Origin: Engraulis encrasicolus | Taxonomy: Eukaryota; Chordata; Actinopteri; Clupeiformes; Engraulidae | DNA length: 64,000 bases | Direction of reading: 5' to 3' | Assembly (NCBI RefSeq): GCF_034702125.1 | Contig: NC_085880.1 | Location: 18,527,028 to 18,591,027, forward strand | Shown: positions 49,450 to 61,783 of the stretch, one piece after another | How positions within the stretch are numbered: position 1 is the first letter of the stretch | Layout of the letters: the number at the start of each line of letters is the position of its first letter | The notes under the pieces: model-generated | The model's database searches: none | What the model was told of the DNA's origin: nothing | Seen by the model: the letters and a program-made list of their open reading frames with translations, nothing else | Translations under genes and position numbers: made by a program

Positions 49450-50620
49450 GCACTGCCCTCCATCTAAGCCCTGTGTGTAGCGTAAATAGCATTTCACTTA
49501 ACTGCCTCCGCCTGATACTGTCAAAGCATTATAAACAGCGCACTTCATATCGCACACTATTGCTACTGGCAAATGTGCAATAGCCCGTTTGAGGCCTACA
49601 CATTATTGATGCGATATTGACTGGGGGCTTACAATATAATGGTGATATTGGCTGGGACTGAGAATATACAGACCATATATACAGTCAATTCTGTGAGGAT
49701 AGCATCAGACAAATTAGTGATAAGTAATTCTGCAAAATAAAGACATTTCTCATCTTCACTACACGATCCATTCATAATCCATGCATTGTGTTCTCCTTCC
49801 AATAATCACACACACAGACAAAGAAAAACAAGTGAGCGCAAACACAGTGAAATGAATACCTGGGTAGTGTTGAGTCAGTAGCGGACCGGCGATCTATAAA
49901 TACAATGACTAATGATAGTGTGGTATTTGAGCCGTGCCTGACTAAACCATTACGGCCGGAGCAACACAGCGGCACAGTGGAGCGCTGCAGCAGGGGGCCC
50001 AGTGGGGGACGCAAATCCTGACATTTTACTGGATGATTTATTACCATGGAAATAATAACGCAAATTAACCTCCCCCATTGTCATTCTGCAGCCATTTTAT
50101 TTTATATACAGTACCACTGCTCTTCCCATAAAATATATTCCCCCTCTCTCCCGCGTCCACAGAATAGGCTAATAACAAACAGCCATTTTTCATTCATGGC
50201 ACGGTCTTACCTTATCAAATATGCATGCATGTGGCAATAAAATATCATCGTATCCTTGTAAAAGCCTAATGAGGTTACATGTTATGTTTTGCGTATTCAA
50301 AAGAAGGAACATTTACGGGATAGGATGCGGAACACACTAGAACGAATAAAAATGTATTTATTATACTTGCCGCTCCTAGCAAACCTCACACACAATGGCA
50401 TGGCACTTAACATGGAAATAATGATGGAAATCATGACATTTCCGTTTCATGTCGGTGTTCTCACACGGCTGAATGGAAATGATTGGAATCATTATACAAA
50501 GTGATTGAGGTCAGGGGCGTTACGTAATAGCTGTCACAGCACAGGCAGAGCTAGAGCTTAGCGGAGCGGAGGAGATAATAAACAAGTCGGCCCATTGGGA
50601 ACAACCCAGTGTTTATTTTT
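49450..50620. promoter_or_regulatory. Candidate conserved noncoding region
   Basis: About 1.1 kb of repeat-free sequence in an intron otherwise saturated with repeats. Motif-dense AT-rich parts include ttattaccatggaaataata, cgcaaattaacctccccc and atcatgacatttccgtttc. The lack of insertions is the observation; conservation and enhancer activity are inference. Confidence 0.3.
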
Positions 50621-51069
50621 CCAGTATCCACTTTTTGTTCTCTTTGTGTCTTTTAATGGAAACACTTAGTCTGCTTTTGTGTCCTGAACCAAGTGCTGTT
50701 ATTTTCAGATGGTACATGCATTAATAATGTCAAAAAGTTTCAGCTATGGGAAATAGTTCTTAACATTTACAGCATACTGTACCAAAGCATTTTTTTTTGG
50801 CACCGTTCCATGTCAATGCCCCATATAACAAACAATATAGGTTGTAACAGTAACAGTATAGGTTGGTGAAGACTAATGATTACTTTTCTTCTCTATGTTT
50901 TTAATAACTGCAGATTTTTATTGAACAACAGACAATTATAGAACAACAGAACATAACTGGGCAGTAAGAATTAATCAACTTGGCTTCATTTGGCTCCACC
51001 AAAATTTGTTGGAAACGAATACCTCAATGACAATGCTTAGCATGGACAGAAAAAAAAGATACAACAGAC

Positions 51070-51072
<3 letters not shown>

Positions 51073-51142
<70 letters not shown>
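51073..51142. repeat. (GA)n microsatellite
   Basis: About 34 GA units next to the repeat copy at 51,178. Confidence 0.95.
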
Positions 51143-51150
<8 letters not shown>

Positions 51151-51177
51151 TGAGCGAGGACAAAGAGAAAAAGAGAG

Positions 51178-51372
51178 ATAAAGAGCTAGTTGCAGAAAGA
51201 ATGTGGTATAAAAGTCCAGATAAGAGTCCAGTATTGCAGGGTATTTCCCGCTACTTTTGCCAGAATTAGATGATCAAATAAAAGATGTGACCGGGGGCTG
51301 TGTTGCAACAGCACACTCACATGATCCTGACACCTGCTAACACATTCCTGTTTCATTATTAAATTCATCATT
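51178..51372 (+). repeat. Third copy of the 7.7-kb/59.6-kb repeat
   Basis: Shares ttttgccagaattagatgat, gttgcaacagcacactcaca and gatcctgacacctgct with the + strand of 7,665-7,860 and the - strand of 59,500-59,710. More diverged than either. Confidence 0.8.
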
Positions 51373-51550
51373 CAAATTGAAATGTCAGACATATACCCCC
51401 CCACCATTTTTCCGACATTGCACATCATGAAATCTTCAGTAAATAATTCTACACATACAGTACACTTTGTTCTACAGTTCTAGACAAGATATCTACAGTT
51501 CTAGACAAGAAAAAATCCAGAACTATCAACTACTACTAAGTCTGGTGTAT

Positions 51551-51679
<129 letters not shown>

Positions 51680-51986
51680 TGTGATTGAGTGCACAACAAA
51701 TGTGCAGGATATCATCTAATACAGCATCTTGGCATGGCACCTGATAGGTTGTAAAGGAGACTTACTCATCTAATGGAAATTTACTCTAAATCTACTGAGT
51801 CCATCCTCTGATACATGTCTGAGTTCCCCCAACATGGATATCATCTAAAACACATTACATTATATAAAGGCATCTGTCAGCGTCCCCAGGAGAAATACGC
51901 AAGAAACCACATGACAGGGGGTGCACCGGCAGTGCAGCCAAAATGCCTAATATAGGCAACATGCTCTGAAATATTATTCGAAACAA

Positions 51987-51994
51987 ACACACAC

Positions 51995-52035
<41 letters not shown>

Positions 52036-52038
52036 CAC

Positions 52039-52082
<44 letters not shown>

Positions 52083-52103
52083 ACACACACATACGCCTGC
52101 GAC

Positions 52104-52160
<57 letters not shown>
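51987..52160. repeat. Interrupted (CA)n microsatellite
   Basis: CA runs with cgca and catac variants, broken at 52,093-52,105 (acgcctgcgac). Confidence 0.95.
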
Positions 52161-52164
<4 letters not shown>

Positions 52165-52192
52165 CTACGCCCACAAAAGCACACTAACACAC

Positions 52193-52430
<238 letters not shown>

Positions 52431-52654
52431 GTGCAGTACACACATGTAGACAATTCTTTTATCCTCAGAGATTAAGACAGCGTGGGGAATGAAATATGTG
52501 CGCTTGTTGAAGCCAGAAGGCAGTAATTAGATTTACAAAGACTATTTATTCAGCTCTGTCACATGAGTGCTCCAGTTACAGAGACAACAAAGGAGACAAG
52601 TTATAATGTTCTCTATCCCTTCTCTCTCTCTTTCCCTTACTCTACCTCCCTTGG

Positions 52655-52656
<2 letters not shown>

Positions 52657-52743
<87 letters not shown>
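52657..52743. repeat. (TCTA)n tetranucleotide repeat
   Basis: About 21 perfect ctat units. Confidence 0.98.
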
Positions 52744-52981
52744 TACAATATTATTAGATATTACTTTCATACTTTCACTTGCTTACAAATGTATCCCCCA
52801 GACTTTACATCAATCTTTTCTGAGCCAGTTCATTCTGTGTCAAGGGCGATGGCATTAGTAGGATATAGCCTCAGACTATGCAGAGGTCTACACTGACACT
52901 GACAGCATGACTAAATCCACACTGATCAACCGTTACCTCCCCCTGCAGAGACCTGATCCACTAAACTAATAGCCACGGAAG

Positions 52982-53138
52982 CTGATAGGCGGGGGAGACA
53001 AAGGGGTCAGTTGTCCCGGGCCCATGGAAAGAGGGGGGCTCAGAATTGAGACCCCATTAAACATTGTATGTATTGAAAAGGGGGCCCTTTCAGATGATTT
53101 TGTCCCGCGCCCGGGCAAAGCTGTCAGCGCGGCCCTGT
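52982..53138 (+). repeat. Repeat family D, copy 3
   Basis: Contains gacaaaggggtcagttgtcc, cgggcccatggaaagag, ttgtatgtattgaaaaggg and aaagctgtcagcgcggccc. Confidence 0.75.
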
Positions 53139-53208
53139 CTAATTGGGGATCTGCTGATGGAAGTCACCAGGGGGATTCAAGCGTGGCCCATTTTATTATC
53201 AGGTAGCA

Positions 53209-53446
53209 TAGTGTTTCTCAAAGGGGGCGGTACAGCCCCCCAGGGGGCGTTGGGGAGGTCTAGGGAGCGTTGAGAAGGATACAGCTTAGAGGGGGAGTGC
53301 TTAGTTGCCATTGGGGGGCACTAGTCCGTTTATTTTTTTAATACTAAGGGGGGCGTTGTCAGGTTTCTGAGGAGGTCAGGGGGGCGTTAGGAGGCTTGTG
53401 ATGAGGACAAGGGGGCGTTTGTTCAAAAAAGGTTGAGAAGCACTGA
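53209..53446. mobile_element. hAT-like MITE
   Basis: tagtgtttctcaaagggggc and aaggttgagaagcactg are inverted ends. Internal ggggggcgtt units recur five times or more. ggtagca occurs near both sides, without a precise 8-bp match. Confidence 0.65.
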
Positions 53447-53828
53447 GCTGGTAGCAAGTCCACCGTGGCCTTCACCTGTCTCTGACGTCAGCCATGCGTC
53501 TGTCCTCATCCGGCCCGGCGTTGGCCCAGATGCCAATTTGGATCTCCCTTATCTAATTTGTCACGCATCTCTGGACTCCCTGTCCCATTTTTCTACTGTA
53601 GATATGGCGAAATGAGTGAAAATCGTGCCTCAAGATATATAGGAGCTTAGGGTTTTTTTCTTAAATGAGATAGTAATGCCGGCGTCTATCCATTATCCAT
53701 GATCTCCCCTTGTGCCATTAATCTCCCTTTATTCATATTCACAGAATTAGCATGCAATAAACACTCCCTCCGCTGCCGTCGGAGAGCCGCCGTGACCTGC
53801 TGCATTAGATTCCCGTCACACACCCACA

Positions 53829-53995
53829 CAGGGCCGCCGTCAGCTTTGGGTGGGCCCGGGAGAAAGACATCTGAAAGGGCCCCAAATCCAATACATACAA
53901 TGTAATGATTATCCATTTCTGGGCCCCCTGTCTCCCTGGGCCCGGGACAAGTGACCCCTTTGTCCCCCCCTGTCGGCTTCCCTGCACCCACAAGG
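53829..53995 (-). repeat. Repeat family D, copy 4
   Basis: gggccgccgtcagctttggg, acatctgaaagggcccc and cgggacaagtgacccctttg; the best-preserved copy. Confidence 0.75.
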
Positions 53996-54056
53996 CTGTG
54001 CTGTGCTGTGCTGTGCTGTGCTGTGCTGTGCTGTGCTGTGCTGTGCTGTGCTGTGC
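53996..54056. repeat. (CTGTG)n pentanucleotide repeat
   Basis: Twelve ctgtg units directly after family D copy 4. Confidence 0.97.
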
Positions 54057-54700
54057 GGCGGAGGGAGCGCTAGGCATTTGTCTCATTAGGCAATCACCAG
54101 GCCTGACTAATCAAATCAGCAGCTGTGATCAGGGGCCGTTCTAATCAAAGTGCAGAGGATGACGGATGGTCCTGCTGCGTCGTGCCGCAGCGTCTGCGGT
54201 GGCAACTTTATGATCAGCGCGAAGGGTGTGCCAGACGAGCTACAGTAACAGCAGCAAGCAAGCTAATAGGAGTCGAGTATCCACAAGACTAACATGCTAT
54301 GCTAGGCTAGGCTCCGTACCTAATGTCATAAAACATATGTATGAAGGTACCACATTTCTCTGTGATCTATTACCATATCAAGGCTATCAAATAAGCTACG
54401 ACTAAAAAGTAATGGGCAGGCCAGGAAGTGTCCATTTCTTTACGGCATGATGTAATTACTCTATATCAAGGACTAGCAGGTCATTAAATATTATGCCTGG
54501 TTTAATGGCGTGCTTTATTGCACCCTGTCATCTTGTGTCCAAAATTCAAATTCACTTCGCTGACTGTGGAACAATGATATTTAAATGTACTTAAGCACTT
54601 ACGTCCATCATTAAGCATTCCTATTTGCTTGCGTAATATATGTATTTGCTGGATTTCTGGGCATCTCACAACACATGTGTCTTGTGTTTATGAAAAAGCA
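54057..54700. promoter_or_regulatory. Candidate conserved noncoding region
   Basis: Repeat-poor intronic block with motif-dense parts (ctcattaggcaatcaccagg; gactaatcaaatcagcagct; taaatattatgcctggttta). Same reasoning and limits as for 49,450-50,620. Confidence 0.2.
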
Positions 54701-55238
54701 GTGGTTGCAGTGGTGTCACATGCCAATGTGTCCTGTGAAATTGATCCTGTGAATTCCCATAGAGCAAACACAATGCCCGCTGTAGTTAACACAACATGTC
54801 ACAGTCATGTAAGTATTTCCTGCTACAGTCTGTACTTAAATAATATTTAGTATTGGTTTAAAGGGAGACATAGTACGATGAAAATCAAATGGGCACATGG
54901 AAGAGGACAAGAATTCAAATATGAACAATATTCAGTATAAACGTAGCCTAGTGCCAGCGTCAGTTCTGGCCAGGTCATGGCAGTCGAGAGTCAGCCACCT
55001 CTCATCCACCTCAGGTGCTCTATATCAGCCAATCAACTCTCCTCACTTCTGATTGGTCACATTCAAACTAGGCATGAAACGTACAAAAATGAGAGAGATG
55101 AATGGATTAAGGACAGAAGTCAAACTGCAGTTACCAAGTAAACACATCTAATACTGTACAATGGATTAGTCAGCGAACTAAACAAAACAGTACAGTGGCA
55201 CACACAAACACGAACACAATCACACACACAGTTCAAGC

Positions 55239-55361
<123 letters not shown>

Positions 55362-55921
55362 ATGTATGTTTTGCACTTACATCACATTCTCTAAGGGCAT
55401 TCTGTGTACAGTGTGCATATTTATAATTACATTACATCTCTCTGAGCAGCCATTCTGTTGCACTGTATGCATATTTGTAGCGCACTGCTTTCAGTGCTCT
55501 CAGGAATGTTGTGGCCGCATGCATCTTTGTGAACGCATCGTTCCCTGTTCTGACTACTAATTGCCTTGGATGGGTACATCTGCTAACTGCGTCAGCAAAA
55601 TTATGCCGTTGCAGTGCAAGCGCACGTGTGTGCGTGTGTGTGCGTGTGTGTGCGTGTGTGTGGGGGGGAGGGGGGGTGTGTGTGTGTAGACTCACAAAAA
55701 GTATGTGTATGCTCATAAGTGTGTGTGTATCTGTGTTTGTCTACTGCATGTGTGCTGTACGTGCATTCAGCAATTTCACACAATTGTAAATGTGTTGACA
55801 GTATGAGTAACCAGCAAGAACACCCACAGATGACCCCGTTACAAGCGTGTTGGCTTGCCCAGCGAGGAGCGCTCATTAGCGGGGACGCCTGACACACCAC
55901 AGGGCCATCAGCCAGGGAAAT

Positions 55922-56612
55922 CGACCACTAGGGGAAGACAAAGGGGTCAATTGTCACAGGCCCAGGGAGAGGGGAGGTGAAGGGGGGCAGATTTGGGTCC
56001 CCATTACTTTGCATGTATTGGGTGGGTGGGGCAAAAAAAACATCACAAAATCCCCACCACACCACACCACAGGGCCATCAGCCAGGGAAACCGACCGCTA
56101 GAGGAAGACAAAGGGGTCAATTGTCACAGGCCCAGGGAGAGGTGAGGGGGGGGGGCAGATTTGGGTCCCTATTACATTGCATGTATTGAGTGGGTGGGGT
56201 GGGGGTAGAGCTGCTCGATAATATTTCAGTCAATATTGATATCACAATATTTTTAGACGATATGTCTTTTAAAGACAAATACTTGTGTTTAACAATTCAC
56301 AATCCTCCCTCCCTTCAGCAGTTGGAGTGGAGGGCCACAGAGAAACATACAGTGGTGTTCTGCACGAGTGTTGGGTAGCAAGTTTGCTCTGTGCTCGCAA
56401 TGGCAAGTGGAATGTATTGCACTTAGCGTAACCTACCTTTTGGCAGTATAGACAAAATATTGTCTCAAATCGATATTGTGAAATTTGATATTAGCAATAT
56501 TGATATCACAATATAATTTCGATATATTGCACAGCCGAACAGTAGGAGGGGGGTCACTTTCAGATGACTTTGTCCCGGGCCTGGCCAAAGTTGGCAGCGG
56601 CTGTGGAAGCAG
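55922..56612 (+). repeat. Repeat family D, two tandem copies, one split by a MITE
   Basis: Two copies about 175 bp apart (55,922-56,060; 56,096 onward) share agggccatcagccagggaaa, ggaagacaaaggggtcaatt and gggcagatttgggtcccyatta. The second is interrupted at 56,209-56,536 and resumes with gtcactttcagatgac and ggcctggccaaagttggcag. Confidence 0.75.
56209..56536. mobile_element. MITE inserted into repeat family D
   Basis: agctgctcgataatatttca and its partner ending atatattgcacagcc are inverted. Inner caatattgatatcacaatat occurs near both ends. Non-coding. Confidence 0.65.
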
Positions 56613-56837
56613 CAGCAGTATTCATCTAACCACTGTAATCCATATTCATGCACAGCGCGTTAGTCAGTCCCATAGAGCCGCATGCTGTACAGTACAGTAC
56701 AGCGCTCGTTCATATTCTCATTCCACAGCGGCTCCTAAAAATAATATCCGTCTGTGCAAGCGCTCCAGAGGGTATTGGCAAATCTGTCCACATTGGCTGA
56801 GCGCTCCGTGAATGTAATGAGTAAGGGAGAGAAGGAG

Positions 56838-56870
56838 GGAGGGAGAGGGAGAGAGAGAGAGAGAGGGAGG

Positions 56871-56939
<69 letters not shown>

Positions 56940-56960
56940 AGGGAGAAAGAGAGAGAGAGA
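56838..56960. repeat. (GA)n microsatellite with GGGA units
   Basis: Imperfect gaga and gggagg units; purine-only strand bias continues to about 57,040. Confidence 0.93.
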
Positions 56961-57589
56961 GGGGTGGAGAAAAAGAGGGCAGGATTCAGCAAGAAATCAA
57001 AGAGAAAAGATGGAGATGGAGAGGGAGAGGGAGGGGTGAGGGACCTACTTTATGAAACAAAATGAATAGATTGCTTCAGTAATGTAAACAGGCTCTGCTG
57101 ATACTGCTCTGTGTGTGTTTGGCATTCAGAACTCTTACTCTGGCAATATTTTCCATGACACTTCAATGCAAAAGGTTACACAAACAGGTTCATAATACCT
57201 CAGGTCTTTGTGAAGTTAAAAATGGCTAAAAGTATTCATTATAATAATTATTTATACATATACTAACTGTTACGCTCATAAGCAGGGAAAACATTATAGG
57301 CATGAACATACTGTGTTGGTTGAAGTTGGGAAAGGGTTTATGTTTACATAGTATTAAAAATATTATAAGCACGAGTCGCGAGACTGTGCATGTAAATAGT
57401 TAGAAGAGTTAATATTGTTTTATGAACGTATTACATTACACTACATTTGGCTGCAGCTCTCATCCAGAATGACGTCTACAGTTATTTAGGTAAGAGGGCA
57501 GCAGTGACTACAGCAACGTGTGCTTACACGATGCTTTGATGACATACACTTTATTTCAGGCATTAATGAGGATGCCGGAGAACAGCGAT

Positions 57590-57975
57590 TCAAGGATAGT
57601 TTATTGGTCACATACTGTACATACGGTACAGTCACTTCTGTCTGATGGCCTGAGCCCTGAGGAGGTCAGTGGACCGAAAGCTTAGCTTATTAGAAAGAAC
57701 ACAAAGAGGATTTAAGTGTGCAGATATTTTTCTTTCTATTTTACACAGTCTGATGGCCAGAGGAAAGAGTTTTCTTCTGTCTTTCTGTCCTGGCCTTAAG
57801 ATAGCAGAGTCTCCTTCCAGACTTTAGTTTCCTAAACAGTCCATGGTTAGGATGGGAATTGTCTTTGATAATTTTATGGCCTCTGGATTCAACTCAGCTT
57901 GTGTACATATCCTTCAGTACAGGGATACACCGCTCCACAGACTGCACCACTCTTTGTAGTTTATTGAACATTAAA
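57590..57975 (-). mobile_element. LINE fragment, interrupted
   Basis: tagtttattggtcacatact and gtctgatggccagaggaaag, ctttctgtcctggcctta and ctccacagactgcaccac match the noncoding-strand pattern of fish LINE 3' regions. gtctgatggcc is duplicated on both sides of an internal block (57,650-57,740) with gaggaggtcagtggaccgaa, probably a nested short element with target duplication. Confidence 0.5.
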
Positions 57976-58592
57976 TATTCTGTATCCTATATTCTTCCAA
58001 ATTCAAACCTGCAAGCCCTCTGATACTAAGATCATCTCCATCACCATTAGCCTAACAAAACAACTCAGCGGTCCCAATTATACAATCATACTTTCAATGA
58101 GCAGCATAGTTGCAATACCTACTCTGGACACCATCCTACACAGTGCACCTTGAAGTGTTAAATTAACACCGCCAAAAACATAGTGTGTACATGATTATCA
58201 AGTCGCTATGAATTAGAGTTTATGTTCAGGGTGTATGAATAGGATTTATGTATCTATGAGCCCAGGCATCATAGAAAAGTGTTATTGAAGTGTTAAGCTA
58301 TGCTGAAGTCCTGGGAGGGAAATGTCTCAGCCTGCTGTGATGTTTCAGCCTGTCACTCACGCATCACACTAGCGCTTCAGTGCTCTACTTTGCTGACAAC
58401 AACCAAAAGAAGAAGAGAGAGCGATGCACCAAATGTGTCGACTGCTCAACTGAGAGGATAGAGATGGACGAGAGGAGGAGAGGAAATGTTACAGCGCTGG
58501 TTGCAAAGCTAAGAGAAGAGACAGACTTCAAAAAGACACTGTCAGTGTCCAGATGTGAAGACATGGCAATAACACTCAGGGAGAGAGACAGA

Positions 58593-58742
<150 letters not shown>

Positions 58743-59052
58743 GAGAGCAAGAGAGAGAGACAGAGAGAGAGGGAAGAATATTTCCTCAAATCATGAAAAC
58801 CTGGTAAACTTTGGCAAAAAAAAGACTAAATACTATCCACTTGACTCACTTCCTGTACCCAGTATGACCATGTTTTGCTCTAAAACACATGCTCGTGTGG
58901 CAAATGGAATAACACATCAATGGGTTTTTTTAGCACTTGTTTTCATCTGGACGTGAAGCAGTGGAAAAGCTCCAGAGCATTGGGCAAGACTGGTGACGAG
59001 GACAAATCCATTCACAACACATCTCAGCACAATGAGGAGGACAGCATATTCT

Positions 59053-59059
<7 letters not shown>

Positions 59060-59128
<69 letters not shown>
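59060..59128. repeat. (CT)n microsatellite
   Basis: About 33 CT units after a poly-C run. Confidence 0.95.
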
Positions 59129-59129
<1 letters not shown>

Positions 59130-59245
59130 CATTCACCTCAAATACCATTTGCCAAGCAACAGCAGAATGTGTTTAACTTATTGAATGCCGTACATAGTCA
59201 CACAGGTATGTATATGTACACACAACCACATATGCACACAGCATA

Positions 59246-59428
<183 letters not shown>

Positions 59429-59499
59429 ATACTACAGCTGTTGGTAACTGAAGGTTTTACAATGTTTAGTCAGAAAAAATGAAATTGACTCCTATTATG

Positions 59500-60345
59500 C
59501 ATTTAAAATTAACGTTGCAAACTGAATGTGTAAGCAGGTGTCCGGATCATGTGAGTGTGCTGTTGCAACACGGTCCTGTCCCATCTCATCCACTTTTATC
59601 TGATCATCTAATTCTGGCAAAATTGGGGGAAATACCCTCCAATACTGGACTCTTGCCTGCCCTGAATCCTCTCCCCCACATTCCTTTTCTGACACTAGTT
59701 CTTTATCTCCTCGTTTCCATGTCTGCTCCATGACTCTCTCCATTCTTCCTCCCTCCCTCCCTGTCTTTCTTTCTATTCATCTCTGGCATGTGCGCGCACA
59801 TCTCTGTTGTGAAACAGTATGTCATTCAGATGATACGGTAAGTGAGCAACGGGTGATGTTGTCATGCTGACAACAACCTCACACCCAAAATTGTGCAGGC
59901 CCAGGGGGCGGCTGCGATTCAAATGTACAGGTTCAGTTCAGTGGAAAAGCAAAAACAGGAGGCCGTGCAGATGAGTCATGACCACAGATGAATTCCAGTG
60001 TGCCTTCAGGGTTTGTGTCAGGAACAAGATGAACAAGGCCGTTTCTAGGGGACTTTGATGTGAGTCAGGATGTTCTTACTCCATTGCCCAATGCCGGCCA
60101 GGCAGACTGTATACTTTACAGTAAATCTCTCCTTTATTTTTTTTCTCCTCCTCTGCCCTGCCTTCTGTTATCGTTTGGGTCATTTTATTTGTGTATTTCA
60201 CCCCAAGTCTTTTGATTCACTGCTCCTTGGCAACTATGATATTGACTCAAGGGTCGTTAATTTCTACTTTACATGTCAGAGCGTAGATTTCTGCTTTCAG
60301 TCAACTACTTTTCTCACCTCAAACTTTGTTTCAAAATAGATTTTC
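59500..60345 (-). repeat. Source region of the inverted duplicate at 6.9-7.9 kb
   Basis: Intronic sequence whose - strand matches 6,985-7,874 (+). The 59,500-59,710 part occurs a third time at 51,178. Frames across it (59,479-59,733) carry no known motif. Confidence 0.85.
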
Positions 60346-60471
60346 AACAGAGGGACCTTGAAACCATGTGTGGTGCCAATAAACCTTTTAAGTAAGCACA
60401 TAAGGATATACAAATACTTTACATTCACACACTGACATACTGGGTGTTGCGAAATTGCTGTGTGTCAGTAT

Positions 60472-60476
<5 letters not shown>

Positions 60477-60513
<37 letters not shown>

Positions 60514-60560
60514 CGTGTGTGCGTGCGTGCGTGTGTGCGTGTGTGTGTGCGTGTGTGTGC
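60477..60560. repeat. (TG)n/(CGTG)n repeat near an arid5b donor
   Basis: Reads (CA)n on the transcript, starting about 70 nt after the donor at 60,630. Confidence 0.93.
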
Positions 60561-60630
60561 ACTTAGTTTTATCATACATACAAACGTGTGTGCACTGTAT
60601 GCGTAAGTGCGTTCACACTGAAGCACTTAC

Positions 60631-60882
60631 CAAAGTGTTCGCATACGCTCTGGTTGCGTCCGAGCGTGGGGTGCTGGAAGGTGTCTCGGCAGTAGAGGAT
60701 CCTCCCCTCGCCCTCTCCCACCCCCTGTAGGGCTCCGATGCCCCCCAGGGCCCGCAGGATGCGGTCGGTCACCACCGCGGCCTCCCCGCATCCCCCCCGG
60801 AGGCGGGCCACAACGCAGCGGTATCGGCAGTACTGAGGGTAGCTCAGGACCAGCACCTTGGACCTCTCCTCCTCGTCCTCAC
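60631..60882 (-). CDS. arid5b: arid5b-like exon, N-terminal conserved region
   Basis: A 252-bp exon (acceptor ctctctgcag, donor gtaagt), the most 5' exon found in the window. After two bases of a Gly codon it reads EDEEERSKVLVLSYPQYCRY, then a Gly/Arg-rich variable part, ALGGIGALQGV, and RILYCRDTFQHPTLGRNQS with VCEHF, ending in one base of an Ala codon. ARID5B has LSYPQYCRYR, ALGGI and ILYCRDTF-HPTL at the same place, upstream of PNLKGRPRKKK. ARID5A, as I recall it, lacks this N-terminal region, which decides for ARID5B. The segment between CRYR and ALGGI is more diverged and more GC-rich than expected, so a diverged paralog is possible. Confidence 0.93.
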
Positions 60883-60914
60883 CTGCAGAGAGAGAAATCA
60901 GAGGAAGACACGGG

Positions 60915-61458
60915 GTTATTATCAGTCATTTGGCTTGTGACTATCTCCAAAATGTGAAGGTCCAAACAGAAGATTCCTTGTTGAAAGTGGTAGTCTGAAT
61001 GATCTGAGGCACACTGATCTTAGTGAAAAAAGTTAAAAATCCTTTATTTTAATGGATAACGCCTACGCGTTTCGACTGCAATCAGTCTTCATCAGAGCAA
61101 ACTTTGTTGCTTCTTGCAAAAATGTTTTTAAAATGGATAAGTTATCATGTCCTTTCTGAAGAGCACCTGATTCTTTTACAGACAATTGACCCAACGCAGC
61201 ACTCTCCTTTTCCTCATTTTTTAAAGTGCTCAAACAAAGTGCAATTACAACACTAGTCGTATGATGTAACATATGCAACTATGTAATATCACACTATTGG
61301 TGATGTTGTAATTACAACCGTAACAGTACTTCTAATTGATACAAGTCTGTGTTTCAGCTAAGTATTTCATGGACCTTTTGGGGCCTTTATTTTGATAGAT
61401 CAGTGTGAGAGGAGACAGGAGACAAGTGGGTGAAAGAGAAATGGGGGAGGATCTAGGC
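60915..61458. other. Intronic stretch with palindrome-like fragment
   Basis: tttcgactgcaatcagtcttcatcag near 61,070-61,098 is related to other short palindromic repeats here. No upstream arid5b exon recognised. Confidence 0.4.
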
Positions 61459-61775
61459 CAGTGATTCTCAAACTTTTTCAGACGGAGGACCACTTTGTCC
61501 CCCCCAAAATGTTTAGGGACCACCTGTCAACTGAATTGACAGTTGACGGGTACTATTTAACACTGCTAATTTTAATGCGATTATTTACTTTTTAGTCACA
61601 TTTACAAGCCTGTCTACAAGCCTATTGTGTTGAATATATAACTTCAGACATGTTTGGCTTTGTAATAATGTTACAAATATAGCCTTCTGCTGGAAAAGTA
61701 GAAATACCCTTGCGGACCACCTGAGCTCTGTCACGGACTACTAGTGGTCCCCGGACCACACTTTGAGAATCACTG
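61459..61775. mobile_element. hAT-type MITE with near-exact TSD
   Basis: cagtgattctcaaacttttt and acactttgagaatcactg are inverted ends. Flanks atctaggc (61,451-61,458) and atctagga (61,776-61,783) match at 7 of 8 bases. 317 bp, non-coding. Confidence 0.9.
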
Positions 61776-61783
61776 ATCTAGGA

